Shown: positions 12,175-23,455, counted from the stretch's first letter. The stretch: DNA of 40,563 nucleotides from Polychytrium aggregatum (GCF_025602895.1 NW_026516444.1:1-40563), one strand, 5' to 3'. Made by a program: numbers and translations. The notes: generated by a model not told the origin, from the letters alone.

Positions 12175-12791
12175 GCCAGAGATCGCTGCTGGTTGAGCAC
12201 CAAGGGAGAGTTAGCGGCAATGATGTACAGATGGCGGGAAGCTGGAGATGAGATGAGGTAGATGCGGCAGACGAGCTGGACAGCGCAGGCACCTTATCAG
12301 GCGGATATGTGCCAGCAGGAAGCGAGAGGCTTGGTGGGCGATAAGCAGCAGGGGTGGAAGGAGCAGAGACAGACGAAGATGCCAAGACAGGCGATCTTAG
12401 CCGAGGCGAGCGGGGGGTGGGGCGGAGGAATGTCCGGGACAGAAGGGACGGAAACTTATATGGGGTCTTTTGGGCGAGCGAGCGAGCGACGAGAGCAATG
12501 GCGACGGGGGCTGGCATCGAGGGGTATAAGACGGCCGCGGTGACGCAGCGAGCACCAAAGGACACCGGGGTGGTGCACAGAGCGAGCACAGCGCGGAGGG
12601 CGACCAGCGGGACGGGCGAATGGCAGGGCGGGTCACGGCCAAGCACGCAGCGCCACGGGCGTCCGCCAGACGGAGACGGGCGGGTGTCGATGGGGGGGGC
12701 GAATGGCGAATGGCGATGCGGAGCGAATGCCGTGTGCAATGCGAATGTACGAGAGCATGGAGATGGGGAAGTAAGTGCTGGTGGAGTGGTG

Positions 12792-12900
12792 GAGATGTAG
12801 ATGCAAATGCAGATGCAAATGCAGATGCAAATGCATATGTAAATGGTCATGAATGTATTGATGCATATATTGATGCATGTATTAATGCATATATTGATGC
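12792..12900. repeat. Two adjacent 12-bp-period tandem repeats
   Basis: From 12792 to about 12840 the unit is ATGCAAATGCAG, with ATGCAAAT occurring three times. From about 12853 to 12900 a related AT-rich unit, TATTGATGCATA with variants, is repeated about four times. Both lie in the spacer between the two glycogenin genes. Confidence 0.85.
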
Positions 12901-12949
12901 GATGGCACACTACTCAACGTGGAGGGTAAAGGTCGCCAGCGACCACCCA

Positions 12950-13012
12950 ACACACCACCGGCAACCACCAACCACCAACCACCATCCACCATCCACCACC
13001 GTCCGCCAAAAG
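12950..13012. repeat. CCACCAAC-type degenerate repeat
   Basis: An imperfect array built on ACCACC and ACCACCAACC occupies about 60 bp of the glycogenin spacer. It creates low-complexity open frames (Thr/Pro/His on the plus strand) that I do not regard as coding. Confidence 0.7.
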
Positions 13013-13265
13013 ACGCAACGACAACCACCGGACAGCCACCGGACACCACAGCCGGCCCGCTCAGCAGGACAGTCTCCCTGTCTCCCGCCGGCAACCGCAG
13101 GCCGACACAAGCAGAGCGCAGTGACCAGAGCAGCGGCCCGGAGCGGGGGTGGTCCGGCACGGCCGCGGGGTGCTCGAGATGCCGGGGATGTGCGGGGTCG
13201 ACTGCCTGGCGACTTGATGGTGGGCGGCTCGGTGGCCTATTTGCTCGCTGGATATCCTTCTCATC

Positions 13266-13337
13266 TTGCTTTATCGCTTGCTTTATCGCTTTCTCCCTTG
13301 CTTTATCGCTTGCTTTCTCGCTTGGCTCCTTGCTGGA
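13266..13337. repeat. GCTTTATCGCTT-type tandem repeat
   Basis: About five imperfect copies of a 10-13-bp unit based on TTGCTTTATCGC lie in the spacer between the divergent glycogenins. No gene overlaps it. Confidence 0.75.
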
Positions 13338-13805
13338 ATGTCCAGACACCGGCCTGAGGAGCTTCCCCGGCCGCCTTGATTGCTGGTCGCGCAAGGGAAA
13401 ACGGAGGCTGAGGCGTCACCACTGCTCATCCGCAGAGATGACACCCCCGGACCACTGCCTCCGCTGGCCCGGATGGACCGCTGTGGTGAGGCCATGGCTT
13501 CCCGTAGCGCATGTGGACCACAGAGGTCGTCGCCGTGGCGGTCCCTCGCTGCAGCCGAGGCGCTGGGCTCTGTTGGGCCGCCGCCGAGCGAATCGACATC
13601 GCCGAGATCGATAGATGCTATGCTGCCTGCGGTGTCAATGCGGCCGTTGCCGCCGAGCAGCATGCTTCTCCCTCCATCCCTCCCGACGGCTATCCCCGCA
13701 CGGTCCGCCTGGGTCCGTTAACTCACGAGCAGTTTGCTGTTCGGATCCAATCGCACTTGCCTTCCCATGCCATGCCAGACCAGGTCAATTTGCTTTCCGA
13801 TGGCG

Positions 13806-13842
13806 GATCAGATCAGATCAGATCACATCAGATCAGATCAAC
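13806..13842. repeat. GATCA pentanucleotide repeat
   Basis: Short run of GATCA units (about seven, one altered to CATCA) in the glycogenin spacer. It is too short to suggest a function. Confidence 0.8.
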
Positions 13843-14573
13843 TTGCTCCCCAGACTACTTGATCAGCCCTGGCGGTCGATGCCCGTCTCCGCATTCGCTT
13901 TTGCCCAGGGACCAGCGGCCCAGAGGCGTCTTTCCTTTGGCCCTTTGGCCCTCTTATCCAAGCCCATCGTATTAGCTGGACCTCGCACAGCCAATGCCTC
14001 GCTCCTGAGCACTTGTTCTGCATGTCCACCGCGGCCATCTCACCATCGCTTCCTCCAGGATTCGCCAGACGGACGCCGACGCTGGACTCCATCCGCCGGC
14101 CCCAACGATTTCTTGGATGTGCTCCGTCCGGCCCCGGTCGACGATGCACTCTGGTCCGCTTGCCGCCGATCGTTCCGCTGCCGTCCCAAGCCGCTATATC
14201 CATCAGCGCCCCCCCCCTATCGTTGCCATCCATCCAGCGTAGTCCAACTGCAATGACTCCCTCCATGATCCGTATCTCCGCGCTGGGCTGCCACTCACTT
14301 CCCACACGACATGATCCCCGCCGCCACCTGGTGCGTGCGCAACAACCGAATGCTCGCCGATATGGGCGTCCGGCGAGGGGGCCCGCTGTCTCCCATCGCT
14401 CCAATCGGCGAGGGATGCTGCTCGCTCATTGCGGGCGACGCCTGCCGGCCTGATTGGCTCCGGAAAGCGGCAAAAAAACGAGCGCAAGAGCTGCTCCAAA
14501 ACCCCTCGCGATCTCCCTCGCCTGCGTGCATCATCGGCCCAGCCCAGAACCCGCTCACGAGGACTCACCGCCA

Positions 14574-16483
14574 ATGCCGCCTCATAAGGGATTTGCCTAT
14601 GTCACTCTGCTGACGTCCGAGTCGTATATCCCTGGCGCCGTCACCCTCGTGGCATCGCTCAGGGCGACCGCCACTCAGTACCCGATCGTCTGCATCGTCG
14701 CCTCCGAGTCCTTCTCGGTCTACTCGGTCCAGCTGCTGTTCAGGACCTTCGACAAGGTCCTCTTTGTGCCGATCCTGCGATCCAACGATCACTCCAACCT
14801 CTCGCTCCTCGGCCGACCCGAGCTCGACGTGACCTTCACCAAACTGCATGTGTGGGATCCCAGCCTGCTCGTTTATGACCGCATCGTCTTCCTCGACGCC
14901 GACACACTGGTGCTGAGGAACGTCGACGAGCTCTTTGACTATGTCGACGAGGACCATGTCAACTTTGCGGCGGCGCCAGACATTGGATGGCCCGACTGCT
15001 TCAACTCGGGAGTGTTTGTGACCAAGCCATCGACGACGCTATATTCTCGCATCATCGAGTTTGCTCGGTCCTATGGCAGTTTCGATGGTAAGCACTTGTT
15101 CATGTCAACGCCACCCATCACGAGAATGCTGGATCGTTGGAAATTGCTCAATCAAAAGCCCCCCCTGTATCATGACAAACTCACCCTTAACCCCCTCCGA
15201 ACTTGCCCTCCCAGGTGGCGACCAGGGCCTGCTGAACGCCTTCTTCTCGTCCTGGGGCCAGACCTTGCCAGTGAGCCGCCAAACCGCCAGCCGGGTCAAT
15301 ACCGCCCGACTTCCCTTTACCTTCAACGTCACTCCCTCGGCCTCGTATTCGTATCTGCCTGCATTTGTGCAGTTTGGCCAGCAAATCTCGATTGTCCACT
15401 TCATCGGCAAGGTCAAGCCCTGGCACTGGGAAAGATTCACCGATGGCTCGGCCTGGAACAAGTAAGAGCTGCAGCATCATCGGCTCGCTATGCCTCGCTA
15501 TGCCTCGCTATGCCTCGCTATGCCTCGCTATGCCTCGCTATGCCTCGATATGCCTCGATATGCCTCCATGTGTTTCCTATCCACACACTGTCCTGATCGG
15601 ATCGGGCACAATAGACTGCCGCCCAAGGCCGACGCAGTGAGGAGCCAGGGTGTTGCTACCAACCCTGTCCGTCGCCCAGGCAGTGCCCTCCCTCACCAGA
15701 TCGCACCTCTTCCTCACGCCACCAGAACCGGCCAGGCCGAGTCCTACACCAATCTTGTGCAGAAGTGGCTCGATATCTACGACACAACCGAGCTTGGCCT
15801 GCCCGATGCCGAAGCCAGGCAGGAGCTCATGCAGGTGGGTTGCTCGGCCGATCGTGCACACGCACAATCGGCTGCCGCTCCTTCTCCATGGTTATTCTCC
15901 CCCCTTCAACAGTCACTCAATCCCCTTGCTCTCTTGCCGCCCCCAGCGTCTTCCCTCGGCCTCGTCGGAGAGTGGATCCGCCACCAACGATTCAACAGCC
16001 CCCACGACGGACCCGGTCCCCTCCGCGCCGCCCCAGTCGCAGCCCTATGGACGATACGGCAAAGCTCCCATCTCCACCACCCCCCAATCTCAAAGCCCAG
16101 CGGCGACACCGGCTGCTGCGACTCAGCCCGTCCAGCCGACCGCCAGTGTTGGCAGCAACAACTATGTCCTCTTCAATGAACAGTTTCCATCCATGATCCC
16201 TGAAACCAAGTATCCGGAGACGCAGTATCCAGCTGTGCCCGCTGCGACTGCAGACACCCCGGCAAGCCAGGCAGCAGCATCTGCGTCCGGCCAGTCCCAG
16301 AACCCGGCCTCCTCTGACTTTGGAAACTATCGCATCGAGTGGAACGAACACGAGTTCAGCGGCATGAACCGCATCCGAAGAAAGTCCCAGTCGCTCAGTC
16401 CCGAGTCCGGCTCGCTCAAGCTCCAGGACTTTGTCACCTATGTCAATGAGCCCCGGGACGAGCAAAAGTCACCTCGCTCCTGA
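14574..16483 (+). CDS. Glycogenin-like glucosyltransferase 2, short-tailed
   Basis: GT8-family glycogen primer, paralogue of the minus-strand gene at 7486-12174. Inferred exons are 14574-15087, 15215-15461, 15726-15834 and 15947-16483, coding for 468 residues, a normal length for the family. The catalytic domain carries DAD at 108-110, GWPDCFNSGVF near 138-148, DGGDQG at 171-176 and the candidate glucosylated Tyr216 in SASYSYLPAF. The tail is Pro/Ser/Ala-rich and ends with two short motifs shared with the other copy, FNEQFPSM and NYRIEWNEHEF, likely used to recruit glycogen synthase (inference). Exons 1-3 have the same lengths as in the paralogue. Exon 1 is identical between them, while exons 2-4 have diverged. 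Introns have clean GT-AG ends, and the ATG at 14574 is in frame directly before the conserved FAYVTLL. Confidence 0.93.
14592..15110 (+). repeat. Inverted-repeat arm B (519 bp), glycogenin 2 exon 1
   Basis: Partner of the arm at 11638-12156, in opposite orientation, separated from it by 2,435 bp. It covers codons 7 to 171 of the gene, including all synonymous sites, plus the first 23 bp of intron 1. Immediately after it the two introns differ (GCCACCCATCA here, GTCACCCGTCG in the other copy). Confidence 0.93.
15483..15565. repeat. 10-bp tandem repeat in glycogenin 2 intron 2
   Basis: About eight head-to-tail copies of a GCTATGCCTC unit; the last copies change GCTATG to GATATG. The array lies wholly inside the 264-bp intron 15462-15725. 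Copies are almost identical, which suggests recent slippage expansion. Confidence 0.92.
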
Positions 16484-17391
16484 GCTAGCCAGGGGCACCT
16501 CAACCGCTGTGTGATGCTATGGATGGATGGTGGTGAGAATCGAAACCAAAACGAGTCCACGACTGTCGGGCTCGGTGAAATGAACCCCTGATCGAATATG
16601 TGAAGCAACCGCAGACGGGAACTGTACTCCCAAGTGTCGCAAGGATTACGCAGCTGGTAACCCCGTGGTCTTGATGGCCAGCCGGGCGTCAGCACGTCTC
16701 CCTGAGTTACAATTGAACCGCTGAAATGTAGTCCGTTTCCAAAAAACCAAATCGGTGGGAAACAAAAGAAATGTGTGTGGAGGGGCCACCTTGATATTCA
16801 ACGACAGGCCGTTGTTGCAGAGTCGAATACATGCCCTTTCCAAATGACTATGGCAAGCATCTAGGGCGGCCCAGTCAGTCGCGAGTACACAAAGTCAATC
16901 TTGATGAGCGGTAACCACGAACCAAACCACGGCATTTGTTGCTTTGCTGCACCTGCCATCGTCGCGGTATGACTCAACGGCGCGCACCACTTTATTTTGG
17001 ATGGTCCGAATGAAACTGGCTCATGAGACAGGGAAGCAGAAGTGGTATTACAGCGCACCCAAAGCGATTCATCTCGCTGCAAGGCCTAGTTGGACTCAGG
17101 CTATCACAGATTATTCCCTTGAGTGAAAGGCATAGTAGCAGTGTGTGACGATCGACTACCACGAGCAGTAAAATGAAAAGTAGATATGAGACAATTGGAA
17201 ATGCAAAGTGAGTGAGTGAGTGAGTGAGTGAGTGAGTGAGTGAGTGTGTGAGTGTGTGAGTGAGTGAGTGAGGAGTAAGATCAAATGAGCAACTCGTAGC
17301 CAGAGCTCTCCTCGAAAGCTTGAGGCTGCTCGAGCACATGTTCACATTCGCTGTGTTCCCTGTCGTTGGCTCCCAAGTAGGGCTGCTATTG
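16484..17391. terminator. Convergent intergenic region between glycogenin 2 and the receptor
   Basis: The 3' ends of the two genes face each other across about 900 bp, so this stretch should contain both polyadenylation regions. I cannot assign an exact signal. I looked for tRNA-like folds and reading frames and found none that I would defend. A tetranucleotide repeat lies close to the receptor end. Confidence 0.4.
17207..17272. repeat. (GAGT)n microsatellite
   Basis: About 16 units of GAGT on the plus strand with two GTGT interruptions, located about 120 bp beyond the receptor stop codon. On the minus strand it reads as repeated CTCA, which yields a spurious Ser/Leu/Thr/His open frame. Confidence 0.95.
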
Positions 17392-20300
17392 CTACGTCTG
17401 CATGGGTGGTTTGGCATCCCCTGCAGCCTCGTTCTCGTTGCGATTATAGAGCAGCTCCATGATGGCGAGTTTGTTCTGGAGATCGCGGGCCTGGACCATA
17501 TACATGATTCCGTCGATCGCGAGTCGAAAGCAGTCGGGCTCGGTCGAGTCCTCGATCCAAAAGTCTTCAAACTCGCAGCACATACCGAGCTGAGCCAAAG
17601 CAGACCAAGAGGACGGGTTTGCGATCCAAACGTGAGCAAGCAGGTCGAGCGAAAGGGATGTTGATGACACAGCGAAGCATCGGTCGCAGAGCAACAACTC
17701 GGATGCCTCAAAGTGCGCGGCATATCAAAGACGGCATTTATGCAAAATATTCTCTCTATCCCCTCCTTCTGCAAGCCAACGTAATGAAGAACGAGTGGGG
17801 CTCCTACCGTTTCATCAGATTCCATGTTGTCTGCGGGCGGGAACAGACAGATGGCCTGCTCTTGAGCGAGCACGACCAGATTTCTCCTCACCCAGACGTT
17901 GAAGAAGCCCTTTTGTTTGATCACAATATCGAAGGATTTGCCTACACCGGCCTTCTTCTTGTTCGAGGCCGAGGTGCCAGGGCGAGCCGTGCTGGCCACG
18001 ATCGAGTGGCGTCCTTGACCATCGTCCTCCTGGGCGAACGAGAGATATGCGATTCTGAAGAGCGTGCAGTCTGGCGGGACAAGAGCATGGCCCGTAAGAG
18101 TGAGAATTCGGCGATAGCGTCGGACAATGCGACGGATCACACGGGGAGCAAGGTCGCCCAGGCGCACCGTCATTCTGGAATCAAAGTGGGGGGAGGGTGC
18201 AGAAACGGGTTGGGTTGGCTCCTCCGTCCCAAAATACATCCCTCACAACTTACAGAGCGTCAAGGCATTTGCCATGAACACCACCAACATCCTGACGTAG
18301 TACTGCGTGTGTTTTGTAAAGTCGACACAACCATATGTTAGTACATGGCCATATACTGTTATCCACGATCACGGGGATGCAAGGCGAGCAAATAGGTGTG
18401 AAACAGCATACATTGCTCAATAGAGTTCCCGAGGTGCCGTAGAGAATGATGATGACAATGATTGCGCAGATGATGATGAACTTGTTGGCATAGTCGGTCC
18501 ACTCGCTCTCCATGTACTCGCAAGTGACGCTGCTTGACAGTCCGTTGAACCAGGTGATGAACAGGAGGATGATGCTGTGATGTGATTGTCCAGAGTCCAC
18601 AGCATGAGCATCTATGGCGCCAGGCAAGAAACGAACAAAGCACAATCCATGCACTCGACCTTGAATCGGTCGCCGGCAGCCCATTCAAAGATGCGATATT
18701 CTCATATTGAGATTCAGCCCAGATCCCGAATCAGCATCACTCACCCGTTGATGACCAGGAGGACCGTCGCATATCGTAGCTCGGTGGAGGACGAGGTCGA
18801 GTGGCACTCAAGATACCAGTTCGTGTCCGTTGTGATCGTGGTGGGCACGGGAGCATCGCTCTGAGACCACGAAGCCAGGATGATGATGTTGGTGACAATC
18901 AAAATAATGATGGAGCAAATCATTGGCATGCTCTTGATCGGGATTTGCTGGAGTCGTCGGTTCTCTGTCAGAGTTTGGGCAGAGAAAGAAAGTGAGACAA
19001 AAACAGCTACAAGTGCGATAAATGCGTGGCCGTCATCAACAACGGGCAAAGACAGGGTTTGCCAGGGTTTGTCAGGCGGGCAAGCAGAAAAATGGCAGTT
19101 CCGATGGTGAATCGGCCCAGCAATGCGAGAAAGAATCCACGGTATCGGGATTGAGAGTTCAACGACACGTCGTCGCCACGGCGGGTGCGCGGATAGCCAT
19201 ACCAAAGTTCCTCCAAGCCCAATAAGATCGAGCAAGAACAGCGCCGGCATACTGCGAGCAAACGATGAATCTTTAGTACCACTGCGGGTCCCATGCGGCG
19301 CCATCATATGGCGGAAACAAACTTGTGGAGAGCGACGATGCCCAGAGCATGGGTTCTGGGGAACTACCGACCACAGAAAAGGCAATCCACAAGATCTTTT
19401 GCTGGATAGCACACGTTGTGACAGAAACTCGGCCTGTAAAGCCAAAGATCGATATCCAGGATATCGAAAGACCCAGCTGTGGTCAAGAGTCGCCAGATGT
19501 CAGTTGGAGCCCGAATGTTGCAATCAAGTCGCGGAGAGGCAAGCATAGCCTCAATGGACAGGGAAGCAATCAAGTTCTGCCGAGTATCGATTGGAGATCG
19601 ACAATGGGCCAACCAAGACGCCAAACACTCTGTCAAACAGATTGGACCGCTATGGGCATACGAATGCAATACTCACTGCCACGAATAAGTAGTAGAGAAG
19701 CGAGGTTCGTTGGACGGCGCGAGATCCACGATTCACAATCAAGGCACAAGCCGAACCCAAAGTGATGAGCAAGCCTGGAGAGCACCGATACTGCCATTGT
19801 TAGCAAGCTGAGAGTGCTTGTAAAAGCGCACCAAGACCGTGGTTGAAAGGCACCGGTGTCGAGTGAATGTGCTTTCAAGCCAGCTATGCGTACCAATGAC
19901 GTAGAGGATGACAAGGACGATGGGTCCGCCGCTGTTGTATGCGACGACGACTTCAGGCAAGCCTATGAGCACAGCAACACGATTCAGCAAATCGAACTGG
20001 AGCTAATCAAAGCAGCCAGACCTTGACATCGCTGCAGAGACACAACGGTCCAACCACCGGCTTGCCGCCGAGATCCACTCACCGATGTCGTCGGCCGGCA
20101 CAGTGGTGGATCCTCCGTAGAAATACTGGGTCGACTGCGACTGGAAGACCAAGTTCTCTTGGACAGTTCCAATGATCGTGCTGCTCAGAGCGTTGCTCTG
20201 ATATCGAATGTTGGTAACTGCATAGGTGTCGATGCGATCGCCGTTTGTGAAGTTAACAAGACCGGTGATTCCAGTGAATGGAATAAGGAACTGGCTGAGC

Positions 20301-22972
20301 GGTGTGATTGGAGCTTGGCGATTGTAGATTGCCGAGACAGTCGTGAGATTGTTGACCAGGAGCTGTCAGATGCAAGGAAAGAAGGGGGGAATCGAAGTCA
20401 GCGCAGTTGAGGCGTGGGTATGAGCGATGTCGTTACGGACAATATCTGGCAAAGTCAGGCACCAGAAGCTCAGCAACGAAACAGGCACTAGAACCGAAAT
20501 CTACTCACGTTATTGAACGCATGGGCAATCGCGTAGACGCTGTGACCAAGTTGTCGCAGCGCGATGGACAATCGAGTGAGTGGATGGGAGTTGGTGAGCG
20601 AGTGGATGTGGCGTGCAAGTAGCAAGTAGCAAGAGAATGGCCAGTGCAAGGCATTCCCGTGCTGTGCTACAGGCTGTAAGACGATTGTAGTGATCCGAGG
20701 ACACGACAAAGCCCTACCAGTCATAGCAAAACATCGAATTGGGGCCGGGGGCGCCTCCGTAGAGGCTATTGAATTGAGACAGATAGCTTGAAGACAAAGC
20801 AGTGTTGGCACTCTCGGTAGCGCCAAAGAGATTCACGCCATCAATGTTGGCCTGATCGGCAGCGGTGTATCCTGGGTTCGATACAGTGGTGAGAAGACTA
20901 CTGCATCCATCACTGCAGAGGTACATGTAGCTCGAATCGATCATATTGTACGCTCTGTGGCGGGGATGTGTGGATGTCGAGTATAGGGACGGGTTTGAAT
21001 GTCAGTCCCCGAAAGGCAACACTGGCCAATTCAGTGTACTCGAACGGGAGCAAAACGGGAGCAGTGTTGGGGCCGAAGCGAAGAGGGCTGGTGGCCAGCG
21101 CCGAGCCTCGAGATATTCGTTGGCGTTGCCTACCGGGCCTGGCGCATAAACAGCAAGAGATCTGTATCGTATCCAAGGAAGGCAATGATGCGATATCCAC
21201 GCTGCCGAATGCTGGAGAGACTTGAGGCAAAGTCGGATGGCGCGCTGGTTGTAAAGTTGGACGGACAGTAAGATTAGGCACCATGGGCGCAATATCGCAG
21301 CGGACAGGCCGGCCGATAGACTGGCACACACCTGGCTGGAGTGTGGTATTGGAGCGACAGTGGAACATTCAACTGTCCAGAAACGAATGTGCTCTGGTTA
21401 GCACAGCGATGGCGCCAGATACGGAGTGCGAGCCCCCTGCGGGTTCGTCGACGAGGAGAAGCGAGTGCGAGCTCGGCTGTGGACCCACCCCGATAGTAGG
21501 AGCAAATGTTGTAAATGCATTCTGCAGTCCGGTTCCGTAGGCGTCATCCTGCATAGAGTGTGGCAGATGAATGAGCAACCGAAACTCAGTTTCCAACGGA
21601 CATCCAGCCAGGGCGAGAGACATATGATTGACGAGCAAGCATGTATCGAGTGAGAGCGTACCGAATAGACCAGCACGACGTTTCTCCAACCCATGCCATA
21701 GATATAGCTGGCGATTGCAGGAGCCTGGTAGTTATCGGGGGGAACCGTTCTGCACATCGAAGAACATCAGTACCAGCTTGGATGGCAATATTATCCGCAC
21801 CCCACGGGCCTTTTCTTGATGCTGGGACTCGCAATCGGCTTCGTACCTGAAGAATGTCGAGTATGTGGTCTTATCGGATAGGGTGGGGTCCCTAGGAAAG
21901 AGAGAGTTTGCGTCGAAGCCACCGTTGAGGAGCAGCTCGATGTCTGTGCAATCAATGGGCAGGTTGAACTCACGTCGCAGTGGGGGAGCATTGGGTAATC
22001 TGTGGCGAATCGACGATTAGATGCGCCGGGTCAAATGCAGATGAGCCGAGTCATATGTAGATGAGCCGGATCATAAATTCACAGTCAACCACAGGACCAG
22101 CTCTGTAGTAGCTAGCCACGCCATGTGGATGCGACCCTGACAATGCCAATTCGACCATTTGCAGTGCGCGCTTACATTAAAAGCCCTCGATACAAGCGCA
22201 AGCGGCTCGGTCACACTCGAGAAGAACTCGCCTGGAGGGTGTGACCGAATCATGTACATGTTAGCCTCGGCACAAGGCCCATGTGAACACCGAAGCGGCA
22301 CCAGCACGGCTTCCGACAGGGTGGCCATCAAGCACAAGCACGGTCGAGGAAGGCATCGAGCACATTCCAAGAATCGACGGTCTCATACCGATAATTCCAA
22401 CAACCCCGGGCGTAGTGCCGAGGGCGATGCCTGTAGCAACGACTTGGTCCTGCAAGACAAGACAGGAGCGACGGCAGGACCAATTGCAGCCCATCAGCAC
22501 GCGTAGGAGCACTCGCAGCGAGGCGGGAGGGACAAGACCAATTATAACATACTTGCGCAGTGTTTGGGTTCATGTAGACATAGTTGAGGGTGATACCGGG
22601 CAGAATGGTGTTATCGTTGTTGATGTTTCGAATGGCGAGCTGAGCACTTTGGTTCATGCTCTGGGCCATGGACGGAACTGTCCGCCATCGCGGTTCGAAC
22701 GAAGACGGCGAATGGGTCAACACAGAGATATTCTGCGCGGACAGAGCGCTCTGTTGGCGAGACATCAGAGCCAAAGTGAAAGTGCACGCAGGTGGACCAT
22801 AGGCTTCGCGATTTGAGCGAGGGTGAGGAGTCCGGAGAGAAACCTCGTGGACGTTTTACTCACTGATGTTGTTGGAGATGACAATTCCAATCGTCCACTG
22901 GTTCACATTTGCAGCGACAATGGCCGGCAGGATGCACAGCGCGAGGAGGCAAAGCAGGCGCTCGTGTGGCAT
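17392..22972 (-). CDS. Class C (GABA-B-like) GPCR with C-terminal PH-like domain
   Basis: Plasma-membrane receptor. Inferred exons, in order: 22972-22864, 22803-22553, 22449-22389, 22231-22176, 21999-21974, 21891-21847, 21749-21662, 21548-21489, 21372-21332, 21244-21134, 20954-20718, 20539-20509, 20362-20083, 19950-19894, 19774-19677, unresolved exon(s), about 19433-19372, 19251-19203, 18964-18745, 18574-18412, 18302-18247, 18174-17808 and 17589-17392. A signal peptide (LLCLLALCILPAIVAA) precedes a periplasmic-binding-like ligand domain with LSDKTTYSTFFRTVPPD, WRNVVLVYS, DDAYGTG and FYGGSTTVPADD. Seven-helix signatures follow, including ARSYWAWRNFE and RRLQQIPIK before helix 5. No Cys-rich linker is seen, which resembles GABA-B and Dictyostelium Grl receptors. 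The tail ends in a segment that looks like a PH fold (FNVWVRRNLVVL to CFRLAIDGIMYMVQA). Helices 2-4 need transcript support. Confidence 0.82.
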
Positions 22973-23455
22973 GGCTCCTCGAAAGCGGGCGTGGGGGCGT
23001 GGGAAAGATTTGACTCTGGACGATTTCGAGCGGCAAAGGGCGATCTATCGCGTAACAACAGCCCGCAACTTGACTCGGGCGACGTCTCAAAAGAGGATCC
23101 AAAGAAAGCAAAGGATGCAGGCAAATTCAAGCGGAAATATATGCCGCTGGCGACATGAGCCGGAGCCGACATATCCGGGGGTGATAGTTTATGGTGCGGA
23201 ATGAATCTATTCTCATCGCCGTGGGCACAGTGAAAATGAAGCCGTAGCTTGATTGGAGGACATTCAGTGACGACAGGCGATGAGAGGCAAGGATTGGGCG
23301 ATCGTTTGGTCACGTCAGTGGCCCAGCATGAGCCCGTAGACGGTGAGGTAATGCTGCCAATCACGAGTCCGGACTGGCTCGAGGCTGCTTCAGCATCGGT
23401 GATTTACAGCGAACAGCGCACATGTAATTCGTGGACGGTTGCGGTCGACATCGTC
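22973..23455. promoter_or_regulatory. Intergenic region upstream of the receptor
   Basis: About 480 bp between the ferredoxin stop codon and the receptor start, both on the minus strand. It should hold the ferredoxin 3' end and receptor promoter. I see no open frame with recognisable content and no strong promoter element. Confidence 0.4.

Larger units (their letters stand above)
12175..14573. promoter_or_regulatory. Shared upstream region between divergent glycogenin genes
   Basis: This 2.4-kb gap between two divergent start codons must hold both promoters. I find no supported gene: the open frames present are composed of low-complexity sequence and lack family motifs. The region contains several simple repeats (listed separately), GC-rich stretches near 12600-12720 and 13130-13200, and a pyrimidine-rich part after 14000. 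TATA-like sequence occurs near 12455 (minus orientation) and 14190 (plus), but neither is well supported. Confidence 0.45.

Noticed and set aside
12919-13614. 231-codon plus-strand frame in the glycogenin spacer
   Set aside because: Composition comes from CCACCAAC repeats and GC-rich spacer; no conserved motif, no start context and no splice partner.
13806-13842. Regular short repeats suggestive of a CRISPR array
   Set aside because: Units are contiguous 5-mers without spacers, in a eukaryotic intergenic region.
16992-18239. Single 415-codon minus-strand frame at the receptor 3' end
   Set aside because: Only 18174-17808 fits the receptor tail. The rest is intron, out-of-frame exon and CTCA repeat; using the splice sites gives the PH-like ending instead.
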